From Pagrus major (taxonomy: Eukaryota > Chordata > Actinopteri > Spariformes > Sparidae), in assembly GCF_040436345.1 (NCBI RefSeq), contig NC_133223.1:30057493-30121492 (forward strand): DNA of 64,000 nucleotides, given 5' to 3'. The position numbers and the translations under genes are program-made. The notes under the pieces are model-generated. The model made no database searches. It saw nothing but the letters and a program-made list of their open reading frames with translations, and was not told the DNA's origin. Below are positions 42,301 to 53,512 of this stretch, in pieces (position 1 is the first letter of the stretch; every line of letters begins with the position of its first letter).

Positions 42301-42811
42301 TTTGTCAATCCTCAGTCGGACGACAGACGCTACAACTACAAATTGAATGTGCCCACTCCGTACAGCAGTAGCACAGTCGCAGCACAGAGTAGCTCACATT
42401 TCACTTATCACGTGATGAGTGATGACCAACAAGACTATGGCAGAGGATGTAAACGCAGTGCTAACGGGGAACCTGATAACGTTAATGAGGGAAAGGAGTT
42501 GGTTACCTCACTGAGAAGTTGGAGGTGTGCAGCCTGTCAAATAAAAGCAGATATTTTTAGCAAGACTTCAGGACATTTTACAGCCAATTTACTGACGACA
42601 AAAGCAGGTATTTTTTTGTGAATCTTCCAGACAATTTGCAGCCTGTGTCCCTGACGTGTTTTGCAAACAATGCCAGCACGATAGAGTAATGCATTATCTT
42701 AATTTAATGCCATTCTTGCGAGCGTGTCTGTGCAGTCAGGTTATGTTCTGTTCTTCTGTAAACCCATGTGCTGCCATTATACAACAACCCCTAGATTCAA
42801 AACACACAGCG

Positions 42812-42972
42812 CACATTCTTCTTGAAGCCTATTCAAGACCCCCTCATCTGGTTCAAAGACTCGGCTGTGTACTTTGGTTTTACATGAGGGTTTTACTTTC
42901 TGGGCGATTTTTATCAAAGTTCTGCACAGTGGGCCTCCCTGAGCGCCGCTGACAGGAGCATCCAAACGCTCT
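42812..42972 (+). repeat. Dispersed repeat, copy 2 of 2
   Basis: Direct-orientation relative of 31065-31240: CATTCTTCTTGAAGCC, CCCCTCATCTGGTTCAAAG, CTGTGTACTTTGGTTTTACA, GGGTTTTACTTTCTGGGCGA, CTGAGCGCCGCTGACAGGAG. Next to a (CA)n tract. Confidence 0.65.
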
Positions 42973-43000
42973 TCTTCGTCTGGGAGACAAACCACAAGCA

Positions 43001-43040
<40 letters not shown>

Positions 43041-45258
43041 GGAGCAATTACCACAGGAAGCATATTGTCTACACCTGAGCGCACCTCCGACCCAAATGTA
43101 AGCACGAAGAAAAAGGGCAAAAGGTATGCAGAAAAATGGTATGCTGACAAGCATTTGGCAACGTAAAAAGCTCCAGAGATGATATTCAGCTCTATATTTT
43201 CCAAACTTCTTCTAAAATGTTCCTTTTAAATCTGTTTGTTTATTCACAGCATGACTGACACTTGGCTACTTTACTAACGTGACTATTTTCAACGCTTTAG
43301 CACCACTTCATTACTTCGACCACAGCTCTGCTGGCAGAGACAGGGCATTCATTTCCCACCGCTCTCGGGAGCGCCCACAGCCCTCCACGCCTCCCTGCCA
43401 GCTGTTTGTCTGTGCCACCAGACAAGTCAGCGTATCCAGGGAAAGTCATACGAGAGGTCTAGAAGTGTCTCCTTGGTGTTACTTCCCAGCAGCACAGGAA
43501 CTTTGGTCATTATATAGTACATGTCTGTGCCGTGGTGGGCAATAATATGTTTATTAAATCAGCAATAAAAGGATTTTCCACCCACATAATTATTATACGA
43601 GGCATCATCGAGACCAGTGATTCCCAACCAAGGGTACTTGAACCCCAGGGGTCCAGCTGCAGCCCTATCAGGTACCTTAGCAGATTATAGCACAGATGAG
43701 AAAAATAGAAATTATGGTCAGATATTTGTATTTAGGAAAAAAATAACCAGCAAAATAAGATATTTTAATTAAAGTTTATTCATTATCACACTGGCAAATA
43801 AACTACAAGCTACATAACTCCAACTGCACAGAACACGCCCGTCACCCACCTCAGTCAGCTGTAAAACCTTGTCCAAGTGTGAGGACGGCAACAAACTCAA
43901 GGTGTGAGTATGTGACGACCTCAATGATCAATTCTTACAAATTCAGTGTTTCCTGCGCATATATCTTACTTGGGCGGTCGGCCTAAGTGTATTAACAGCT
44001 GCCCAAGTATATCTGGCGACCCATTTCAGCATTTTATACTTTTATTTTTTAGTCGCATCGAAAATTGACTCTGCTCTGTCACATTTTAGATGTGTTTTTG
44101 TGTTTTCACAGCATTCAAGCTGAAGCGAAAGATTGCAGCACTTGATAAATACTAAGAATGTTGCCACTTAGTGTTTGTGATCATGGTGACTTCTGCCCAC
44201 ATTGATATCATGGGAGTTCAAATTATTGGCAGAGAATTCCTGTATTTTGTCATATCGCAATGTCATTTTTTTCTAACTTCGTGCAGCCCATGTGGTTTTA
44301 GCAAGAAGAAAAGGTTGTGTCATATGTCTCATGAAATCACACAGCCTTTTGAGTTGATCTCACACTGTCAGTTCAGTTTAAACACTCAACCTAATATTCC
44401 ACACCACATCAGCTCTGTGAATGGGGGGGAAAAGGCTTGTATCCTTCATTATCAACTCAACATAATTGTCACAAAGAGCCACAAATTGGCATCATGACGT
44501 TACACACAAGGTCAGACTGAGCCCACATGAATCAGTAAATGTTCAAGTGTGGATGACAAGAAGAAGAGGGGGAGTTTGAGCTTTGAAAAACTTTTTCAAA
44601 TATGTGTAAAAGTGTGAAACTGGCTCTGATGGAAGTGAAATGAAGTGAAGTGAAGTTTGGGGTCAGACAGAGGAGGTCAGGGGTCACTGACCACATTCCA
44701 CAGGGCAGAAAATTAGAGCCTCGGGCTGCAAAACACTTATAACTCACCAACTTAAACACATTTAACTAACTAAGTAACGAAACCACCTGCGAGATGAAGA
44801 GGATTATTAATGATTTCCATGACACCAGTGGAGGTAGGATCACTCTGATCCCTGTGCCTTTTGTCATGGAGTGTAAGCATGACTGAACTTGGACTTCTTT
44901 AGAGTTGCCCTCGGCGCTCAGTATAGTGAATAGTTTACCTCATTCACTCACTGAAGCAGCGTCTGAATGCATAATGTCAGAGCAGGTATTAGTCACGCAA
45001 AATACCTGGATTGATGGTTGCGCACAAGCTGCTTCTTATTTATGTAACCACCGGCTTTACTCTGGATCACTGTGCTCTGACTGACACATGCTTTTTACTG
45101 CAGGTTAGAGGACTTTATGTTGAGTTTGCAAGTGGAAGCAAAGGTCGAGATTTCTTATCTTAATCTTTGTCAATTGGGTCATAAAGCATATGTATGAATG
45201 CACATAAACATGGACACCCTGCAGTGAGAACACCCACTCACTCCTCCCTTCTGCTTAC
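42973..45258. other. No gene recognised
   Basis: A (CA)n tract, then unassigned sequence with fish-repeat phrases near 43.61 kb (GTGATTCCCAACCAAGGGTA) and 43.97 kb (CTTGGGCGGTCGGCC). Confidence 0.5.
43005..43040. repeat. (CA)n microsatellite
   Basis: Pure CA run of about 35 bp, directly after the dispersed repeat copy at 42.8-42.97 kb. Confidence 0.9.
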
Positions 45259-45354
45259 CTTCTTCTTCTTCTTCTCTTCTTCTTCCTCATGTTGGTAAAC
45301 AGGCATTTGCAGAAAGTCCTCTTCACAGCAGATGAAGCTCACTGTGCATCCCAT
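45259..45354 (-). CDS. Candidate first coding exon with MGCTVS acylation motif (possibly tensin-1)
   Basis: The minus strand has ATG at 45354 and reads 32 codons to a GT donor (AAG|GTAAGC) at 45259/45258, phase 0. The peptide begins MGCTVSFICCEEDF and ends in an acidic then a lysine run (EEEEEKKKKK). MGCTVS fits the N-myristoylation consensus (Gly2, Ser6), with Cys3 and Cys9/10 as possible palmitoylation sites. Upstream on the same strand is a pyrimidine-rich, promoter-like block (plus coordinates 45418-45475). I recall a tensin-1 isoform with a similar MGCTVS..CCE start, and TNS1 is in the same human 2q35 block, but this is from memory and unproven. The E/K run is simple-sequence-like (GAA/AAG), so a chance ORF remains possible. 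Downstream exons would lie to the left, probably off the window. Confidence 0.5.
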
Positions 45355-45417
45355 CCGAGCAGAGCCAGAGCAGAGCGCACACGTCCAAACCCATCCAAAA
45401 CTCCTCCACTCGGTCCT

Positions 45418-45475
45418 CCTCTCCTCTCCTCTCCTCTCCCCTCTCCTCTCTCCTCTCCTCTGCTGCTGTGGGGGA
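45418..45475. repeat. CTCCT-rich polypyrimidine tract
   Basis: Imperfect tandem CTCCT/CTCTCC units. On the minus strand this is a GA-rich tract about 65-120 bp upstream of the candidate ATG at 45354, as often seen in promoter-proximal GA/CT tracts. Confidence 0.7.
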
Positions 45476-45659
45476 GCTGTTAGGACTTTATTCCGCTCAA
45501 ACAGGCGACAAATGTGCGCAGTCGGGCTGACATCACTGCGGTGTCACTGGAGGAGGATTAAAAGAAAGTTGTCGAAGAGTTTTCCCGCACTTGTTTTCAT
45601 GCACCATGCGTGACTGACTGAGGTGACTTCCCTCTGCAGCCTGTGGAGGACAAACAGGT

Positions 45660-45661
<2 letters not shown>

Positions 45662-45701
<40 letters not shown>

Positions 45702-45723
45702 ACATACACACACACACACACAC
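45662..45723. repeat. (TC)n followed by (CA)n microsatellite
   Basis: Pure TC run at 45662-45697 and then CA run at 45705-45723. Confidence 0.95.
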
Positions 45724-47259
45724 CTATATATCATATGGTTCTGTGATTGGTGGTTCAAGCTGTCACTCAACACTTAAAGGGGCTGTTTCTTTAAATGCAC
45801 TCACATGTGCAGCAAGAACAAAATCTGCCCATATGCTCGATTTTATTCAGGTTGTTTTTGTCCCAGGCAGTGTGATGGGAAAGAACCATTACATCTCGTT
45901 GTTGGGTCCATTTGGTCTAAAAGTCCTCATGTGGCCTGTGGTACATGAGCGACCTCCAGTCCCAGCTGGTTTACCAAACCACAGGAGATCAGTCCTCCTT
46001 GGCTGTGCAGGAATCCCCAGAGTCTGAGCAACACTGGTGGAGAACAAGGGTTCTGGTCTTTGTGTGAAGTTCTGCTGCCCTCTGCTGGATGATCTGTAAA
46101 GTAATAGAATAGAAAAAGTGCTAATCATTAACACCACAGGGCCACTTTTTATGTTTAGTGATGCACTTGAACCTTTTTGTGTTTATACTGCAGATAAATT
46201 CACTTATACCCCTCTCACACCAGATTAAAAAACAACAAACTAACATCTCGCCTTTGTCTTCAATGTCAATGTGTAATTGTCAATGTTTATTGGCTCCAGC
46301 TCTGACTGGCTCTGATGAAAACACAACACCCGGGGGAACACGCTAATTTTCGCCCCTCTTCAGGTGCAATGATAGGATGTGTGTTGAAGTTAGGGACACT
46401 GGCTTCCAATACAGCAAAATTGTGGCCCACATAACACATGGAGTGGCCCAAGTCTGGGCCAGATCCAGCCCACCAGAATAGAAACTGACTATTCTGATCC
46501 AGTTCTGGTTTATTCGGTCCCCTCTTGGCTGATGTGTGGCCTGCTTGTGGTTCCACATGGTATGCGGGCTGAATGAACGTGTCTGGTACAATCTTTTTGT
46601 TACCTGGGTTGTTAATCTGTCTCTGTTGAAGCAGCGCTTGAACATCCTTCAGTCAGCACTGAGCCTGTAAAAAGAAATTCAAGAGATTCAAGAAATTTCA
46701 GACATCTTTCCAGCTTCAGTTACAGACACCTGAAGAATTTTAAAGATGACGGCCAAATCTTACTCCATTCAGCAAAAGCAACAGGGTGGAATCAAACCAG
46801 CAGCCTCAACTTCAGTACTCAGGGCACACACTCCATTAGGTGAGATTTATTCAGTTTTACTGAATACAATGTTTTGGTCATCCAACCTTGGAAAAATAGC
46901 TTACCCAGTGAAGGATAGGCTTGATGTTTTGATTTCTGACGGAGTGGTCACTTTGGGTCTGATTGTGCTCAACATGAAACTGATCCAGTTCCTGCAAAGT
47001 GTCTTAAAGTTTTTTAGAAACCTTGTTCCTGACCATGATTTTACTTCTCTCCAGGATCAACAAGCTACAAGCTTCAATGTTTGAGCAATTTACTGTGTAG
47101 TGTTTACTTTGTTTCTTGTTTTAGCTTATCTCCTCAGATATAATACTTGATATGTGATATATACAGAAAATCATCTTGGATCTAAATGCTTTAAGTTCTC
47201 CACAGTCTGCTTGGTTTTTATCAGGAACAATAACTGGTTTCTTTGGATGGTATCCTATT
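45724..47259. other. Intergenic spacer between candidate minus-strand first exon and cyp27a1
   Basis: Head-to-head spacer with one probable dispersed repeat (46.4-46.6 kb). No exon was found. Confidence 0.5.
46375..46600 (+). repeat. Probable dispersed repeat (TGGCCCACATAACACATGG...)
   Basis: Phrases such as GTGGCCCACATAAC, AAGTCTGGGCCAGATCCAGC and GATGTGTGGCCTGC resemble a fish repeat rich in GGCC/CAGATGTGG words. Family not certain. Confidence 0.4.
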
Positions 47260-47769
47260 TTAAAGGAGACATATTATGCTCATTTTTAGGTTCATAATTT
47301 TATTTTGGGTCACTACTAGAATAGGTTTACATGCTTTAGCGCTCAAAAAACACATCAGTTTTCTCATCCTGCAGCTCTGTATTCCCCCTCTGTCTAAAAC
47401 ACTCTGTTATAGCTTCTGTCTCTTTAAGGCCCCCCCATTCCCAATCACCCAGTCTGCTCTGATTGGTCAGCTCACACACGCCTGATCCAGCACCACCACC
47501 AACAACGGAGCAGCTGTGCGAATTCATTTCTTACGTGTCAAACTAGCTGCAGATAAGAAATTATTCAAATGTGTGACATTGTGACGTAGTGTGATGTCAC
47601 AAAGTCACAGAATTAAAGGCACGACTACTGACGAGGTGTTTCAGGAGCAGCGTTTTCTGTGGGAGAGAGGAGCTTCTGTTCCGACTCTGGCCTTTTTTAA
47701 TTTTCAAGAACTATTACATGCACGAGAACAGAAAAAGGACAGAAAAAAAGCACAATAGGTGTCTTTTAA
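47260..47769. mobile_element. TTAA-flanked MITE immediately upstream of cyp27a1
   Basis: Bounded by TTAA on both sides. The left end AAAGGAGACATATTATGCTC is matched inverted by the right end AGCACAATAGGTGTCTTT. About 510 bp, no transposase. TTAA target duplication is the hallmark of piggyBac-type elements. The right end is about 150 bp before the cyp27a1 ATG. It contains a CTGATTGGTCAG (inverted CCAAT) motif and a TGACGTAGTGTGATGTCA stretch. Confidence 0.75.
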
Positions 47770-47920
47770 ATTATTTCCTAAATGAAAGCATACCATTTCC
47801 TGGTTCATGCCTGAGAGTTGTGCAGGAAGGGTTAACCCTCTTTGAGACGTGGCCCCTCCCTGCTCTGCTGCTCTCCTGAATGTAACAGAAGCCCTGTGCA
47901 TTCACCAGCCAGTCCTCGTC

Positions 47921-50900
47921 ATGGCTGCACAGTTGTCTGGGAATGTGATGTGGAGAGGCAGCTGCCTGCTGTCGGGCCGTGTTGCTGTGGTCTGCTCCAG
48001 GGCGGCGGGAAACGTCTCCTCTGCCTCTGAGCCCCTCTCTCCCCTCCAGGACAAGCCTCGGACACTAGAGGACCTCCCACAAGTCAGACTATGGGAGCTC
48101 TTATACAGGATGACGTTTCAGGGTTTCCACAACCGTATGCATGAGCTACAGGTATGAGAGAGTGATGCACGGCTGGTTTAATCTTCATCTTAATAATGCT
48201 GCATGCTTTCTTTGTCCCTCATAAAACTTTGTTTTGGTTGCTGGGTTGACCTGCTTGAATTTTGATAATATTAGGAGGGATAAGAGGGTCTGAGAGGCGT
48301 TGCATAATAGAAAACAATAGCTGCTTACAAAAGCACAGAGGCTTGTTTTTCTCCCTGCAGGATCACTTTCTGTGAGGTGAACAGTGTCCAGTCTCACTTA
48401 CTCACTTTATAAATGTGCAATGTGTCTTCTTAAAGTTAAACAACACAATACATTTGTTTGATGGGACAGATATTCAAACTTAGTTGATTTCAACATGTTA
48501 CAGACCATCATGGAGCAGGAATGAGCAATGAGTTTTCATAGAACTGGTTTCTCTGTTAACTCTCTATCTTGGATTACCTGTTTCCTACTATCAGATCTAT
48601 GAGAAGCAGCTCTACGGGCCCATATACAGAGGCACAATGAACCACGTGTGTGTGAATACTCCCCAGCTGCTGGAGGAAGTCCTGAGGAATGATAACAAGC
48701 TCCCCAGCCGAGGAGACATGGCTGTGTGGAAGGAGTACCGCGACATGAGAGGGTTCGGCTACGGGCTTTTCACAGAGTAAGCCTGCTGGGCCTTTCCCTA
48801 CGACCGACGTCCCATCTGTAACACCTTCCTACTTCGTTCAGCACTTCTAGCTATTCGAACTTCCGTTTCAAGGACAACTGTTTCAGTATTTTTAACCTGT
48901 TTTAAATCTTTCATTTGCAAATTTTCAGCAACAAATGTATATGTTTGTTTTTCAGAATAATGCGTATTCTGCACTAAGTTACTGCTATTATATACATTTT
49001 CATATCAGGAGCGACAGGAGAAGTTGCTGAACACATTGATATAGATTTTATTGTTGGAGTGTCAACAATAAGGAAATGACAGCGAGTTAGAAAAACTGGC
49101 GTCTGTTTGTCATCAGTGCAAAATTTCCTATTCGTTTGATGTTTGAATTATGTATGTAGATTGAAAATTGTTGGATCTTTATCAAGATTAAGAGAAATCT
49201 TTCAGAAGCTCCTCTCCACTCTAGCGATGATACACACCCATTATAAAATCTGAAACGGACAGAAGAAATCCCAAAACATAAACTGAGATTGTTCCTAAAC
49301 GTTCAAGCTATCTAAATGATCATTTAGGCCAGTAAAGTCCCAACTCTGGTGACTCATTTAAGCTTCGAATCACTTTTCTATGTTAAAGTATGGTGAGACA
49401 ACAAGGGTGGAATTGACCTCATTTCACAATGATTTCCTTTGTTTTCTCACGGGAATCTTTCGGTATTTCTGCAAAAATGGTTTGGCAAATCGCTACCAAA
49501 AGACAGAACACACTCTTCTTGAATCCGTAACAATAAGTATGGCGAATAATATATAGTGTGCCATGTGCTTGTAGCACATCAAGCACACTAAATAATGTCA
49601 GGCCAAAACCCCACAAGGACAATCAGTACAACTTACGTACAACAGAAGAATATGCAGCTGCTTTGGGAATAACAATCATGTTTGAATTTGAAGCAGGCAG
49701 ACTTTTTCAAAACAAACGCTACAAAGTGCTTTCACAGAAATACATGTCCCCAGGGGCCCTTTTTACCTTCCAGGAAGTTGCATAATCAAGAGAGAGCCAA
49801 AGTTAACAATGTGGTTTTAGCTTTGAGAATATAGTTTCTGATACGTGAGCTAATGTTTAGAACATCATGGATCAGGTTTTTTTTACATGCTCCAAAAGCA
49901 TTTTTTATCGGGAACATTAACTTGTCATTTAGCGGTTTCTTTTGATGGAATTACATATTAACAGAGTGAGACTGCATGTATAATGTGCATAGCAATGCTC
50001 CATTCCCATTTCTCTGCTCCCACCGTCCCACGTCTTGCAATACCTTACCCCCGGGGCTAAGTCACATCATGTGAGGGGGTTTGGACTGGAAGGTTAATGT
50101 TTAATTCCTGAGCAGACTTGCTTAGACTTACTGGGTAATTAAACACGCAGGTAAGATCCAAATGTTCTGGGTCAGGGTTGCCTGTTGGATTTGGTAAACC
50201 AGATGTTTCCAGTGAAAAATAACTTAAAAACTAGTTGGTTTTTTTGTGCGGTAAAAATGCTCTTTAAATATGTAGGATCTTGCATATGTGAAAAAGTAGT
50301 ATAAAGTCTTTTGTGGCTCTACAGCAAGCTGCATGTAGTCTGATAATTTGCATTGTGGGTAATGTAGTCTTTAAGTTTTGAAAAGGAAGAAGGTGTGCAG
50401 TAAAAAAAAAAAGCCCTTATCTCTGGTTCTGTGGTAATGATTTCGATATTTTGTATTCTAGTGCAATGTTCAACCAATGGACTGATTTTCAAAATCAGGC
50501 ATCTACATTACCCACAATGCAAATTAGCCACTGAGTGACATCACTGGAGTGAATTTATCAGACTACATGCAGCTTCCTCTGTAGCCACAAACGGCTTTTA
50601 TACTACTTTTATTAAGACCTGTAAACACACATTAATGTGTAAAATTTATGAGTTACCCTAGTTAGCTTGGCTGCATCCAAAGGTAACAAAATTTGCACAC
50701 CAGCACCGGTTTTATAGGGCAGTATTGTCACAAATACATCACGCACAGTTGCTCAACTCTCTAAGCCAGGAGTACTGCCGAATGTCCTCAGATCTTAAAG
50801 GGACAGTTCAACCCAAAATCAAAAAATACACATTTTAACTCTTACCTGTTGTGCCATTTACGTAAAGAGATGAGCTATAACTCCAAGCAACACATGTTTC

Positions 50901-53322
50901 TTCTTTAAGGAACATTATTCACAATTTAGGACTTTAGTTAATCCCACTTTGGAGACAAATAATCTCTGGTGTCTACGTTCTTGTTGTTACAAAGAGTCTG
51001 GCATTTATATCACAAACACATGGAAACCATAAAGCATGGTAACACATTTATCAACTTTTTTTGTCTTTGTGGTTCTATGTCTGTTCCCAGAAACGGGGAG
51101 AAGTGGTACAACTTCAGGGCGGTGCTGAACAAACGCATGCTCCATCCGAGGGACTCTGCACAGTACTGTGACACTCTCAATGACGTCGTTACAGACTTCA
51201 TCAAGAGGATGCACTACCTGCGTCCGTGCAGCCGTCTATCGTTTCTCACTCGAGGGTATGTGGAAAACTTAAATCTGCACAAAGCTCTACAGACATTTTA
51301 TTTCTCTGAACCTAAACCTTAACCTTCGCCACTCAGCTATTGCCTCCATTCTGCTCGAGACAAGGCTCGGGTGCCTGGAAAAGGAGATACCCAAAGGCAC
51401 CCAAGAGTTCATCAACTCAATATCCAAGATGTTCTCGTACAACTTCATTGTGACGTTGCTGCCCAAGTGGACTCGCAGTCTGCTGCCCTACTGGGGACAC
51501 TACATCGCAGGCTGGGACGGCATCTTCAACTTTGGTGAGTTGTGAAGGAAACTCAGCTGAGAAAAAGTTGAGGTGTTAACAAGATGGCAAGTGATTTGTT
51601 ATGAATCCGCTACTTTCACTGAATTGTTGCTCTACATTGACAAGTATTAAATATCTAACTTTTATTTTTACCTTTAAAAGTCTTTACTTCTATTTCTGCA
51701 CTTATTTTAGCTACAAAGTTGATTGACAAGAAGATGGAGGCCCTTCAGCAGCGTTTGGACAACAACCAGGATGTGGAGGGTCAATACCTGGCATACCTCC
51801 TCTCAAACACTCAGATGAGCATGAAAGATGTGTACGGCAACATCTCTGAGCTTCTGATAGCCGGAGTGGACACGGTAAGAAAAAAAAAGTCTGGCCATTA
51901 GGTTGATATCTGTGTGCATCTCTCTCTCTCTGTTGACTTAATGACGTTTTTCTGTTGTAAAGACCTCCAACACCCTCACATGGACTTTGCACCTGCTGTC
52001 CATGTACCCTCAAGCTCAGGACAAACTTTACAAAGAAGTGTCCACAATGGTACCAGCGGACCGGATACCATCTGCAGAGGAGGTCACTCAGTTGCAGTAC
52101 TTAAGGGCTGTTATCAAGGAATCACTGAGGTGAGACTGGTGTTCACACACATGCCGTCAGTGATGTAAAAAAAAACATGTGATCTATATTTAAGGATCCA
52201 CTTTTTTTCTGTTTCATAAAATTTCATTGTTCGTTTATATTCTTTCTTCTTCATCATTACTCATCATCAGCAATCAGCGAAATGAGATGAGATCTTGTTT
52301 TGCAGGATGTACCCTGTGGTTCCCATTAACGCCAGGGTCGTGACAGACAAGGATGTTACAGTTGGTGGATATCAGTTTTCAAAGAATGTGGGTCTGCTTT
52401 TTTAACCGTGATTATTTTTGTTGTAAAACCTGCAAAGAAAAATCACTAATGTTTATTAGTATACGTTTAAACGTCTATATTTAGTTATCTAACTTGTATA
52501 ACTACTACAAATTATGAAACTATATGAAAGAGCAACAAAACACATTCTGAATTAAGATTAGAGTTTCATATTAGACCAGAGTTTTAGTGTTTTATTTCTT
52601 CACTGCTGTTTCTCCAGACCGCTTTCACGTTTTCTCACTATGCCATCAGTCATGATGAGGACGTATTCCCAGAGTCATTCACGTTTAAGCCGGAGAGGTG
52701 GCTCCGTGATGGCCAGGTCAGGCCCAATGCCTTTGGGGCCATCCCGTTTGGCTTCGGAGTGAGAGGCTGCGTCGGTCGCCGGATTGCTGAGCTTGAGATG
52801 TATTTGGCTCTGTTTCGGGTGAGTGGGAATATCTCTCAAAACATCTACTGAACACACCTGATGATATAAAGCTCGATGCTATCAAACAAGAGTGAAATAC
52901 AACTTTAAAACCAGGCACAGATGTAGGAGGAAAGTGGATAAAAAAGTATTCGTCGTAAAGGTCCCTGACAACACAATTAAAAGATATTAGATTTATACAA
53001 TAATAAGAATATTCCCATTAAAGCCCCTGAAAACCTGAGTACTTCTCTTCAACATTCAGCATAAGCTGATGATAATCGATTTTCAGGGCCTTTTGAATTA
53101 AAGACGGCAGTATTGTGTAATATTTATAAAAACTAGGAGACCGTGTCCTCATTCAACCAGTCAGTAACGTGTTTTATTTTTTTCTTCCAGCTGATCCGGC
53201 AGTTTGAAATCAAACCAGACCCGACGGTGGGGGAGCTGAAATGCATCAACCGCACAGTTCTGGTACCAGACAAACCACTGAGCCTTCACTTTGTGGACAG
53301 AGGAGGAGAAAACGCTGCTTGA
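47921..53322 (+). CDS. cyp27a1: CYP27A-type mitochondrial sterol 27-hydroxylase, 9 exons, frame broken in exon 3
   Basis: Cytochrome P450 of the mitochondrial CYP27 family, which hydroxylates the sterol side chain at C27 in bile-acid and oxysterol synthesis using ferredoxin electrons. Coding exons: 47921-48151, 48595-48776, 51091-51255, 51337-51534, 51711-51874, 51963-52129, 52306-52387, 52618-52818, 53191-53322 (TGA). All have GT/AG borders and, apart from exon 3, compatible phases. The N-terminus is Arg-rich and non-acidic, as in a mitochondrial presequence. Seen: C-helix WYNFR; I-helix AGVDTTSNTLTW across exons 5/6; K-helix ESLR across exons 6/7; ERW motif; heme loop [12 protein letters not shown] with the thiolate Cys. 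Restoring the missing 35 nt would give about 518 residues, against 531 in human CYP27A1. Exon 3 lacks about 12 residues' worth of sequence and shifts frame, so as printed translation stops in exon 5 (TGA 51724-51726). This may be a null allele, a recent pseudogene or a sequence error. The exact paralogue within the fish cyp27a1 cluster is unresolved. Confidence 0.9.
50292..50611. mobile_element. TIR MITE in cyp27a1 intron 2
   Basis: Left arm AAAAGTAGTATAAAG...TGTGGCT...AGCTGCATGTAGTCTGATAA and GCATTGTGGGTAATGTAG are both matched in inverted order at 50505-50611. About 320 bp, no ORF. It lies in the sense intron between exons 2 and 3. Confidence 0.75.
51224..51236 (+). other. cyp27a1: Frame-breaking deletion junction in CYP27A exon 3
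   Basis: After residue 182 (end of ...KRMHYLR) only 13 nt remain before the frame of YRFSLE-G, which leads correctly into exon 4 ([13 protein letters not shown]). CYP27A1 proteins normally have about 16 residues (48 nt) between these blocks, so 35 nt are missing. The donor GG|GTATG at 51255/51256 and the acceptor at 51336/51337 are both good and are phase-compatible only in the YRFSLE frame. In the upstream frame the mRNA runs into TGA at 51724-51726. Confidence 0.8.
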
Positions 53323-53506
53323 TTTGCTTTTCAGATTAGTTTGAAAGTAAATGTTGCATGTGAAAAAAAAGCGGTTTATACATTGTAGGTGAAGCCTAAG
53401 TCTGACGCTCTTAACAATCTCCCTCGTGTCCACATCCAAAGAATCCACAGAGACTCGGAGGTAAACTTGAAATGCTTACTTTAAAAAATGCAGGAAAAAT
53501 ACAAAA

Positions 53507-53512
53507 AATAAA
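53507..53512 (+). terminator. Polyadenylation signal AATAAA for cyp27a1
   Basis: A canonical AATAAA lies about 185 nt after the cyp27a1 stop codon on the coding strand. No other AATAAA is obvious between the stop and this site. Confidence 0.5.

Larger units (their letters stand above)
31241..42811. other. No gene recognised
   Basis: Contains the twin palindromes and a SINE. The rest is unassigned; 31.56-32.05 and 33.53-33.87 kb lack repeat phrases and look like candidate conserved non-coding sequence. The longest frame here, minus strand at 39.1-39.5 kb, shows no domain. Confidence 0.5.

Noticed and set aside
42142..42621. 159-codon plus-strand open frame
   Set aside because: Longest frame in the gene-poor part, but no recognised motif, no splice or promoter support and uneven composition; not distinguishable from chance.
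42777..43154. 125-codon minus-strand open frame with a Cys-Val run
   Set aside because: Driven by the (CA)n microsatellite and the dispersed repeat; VCVCVC is the translation of GTGTGT.
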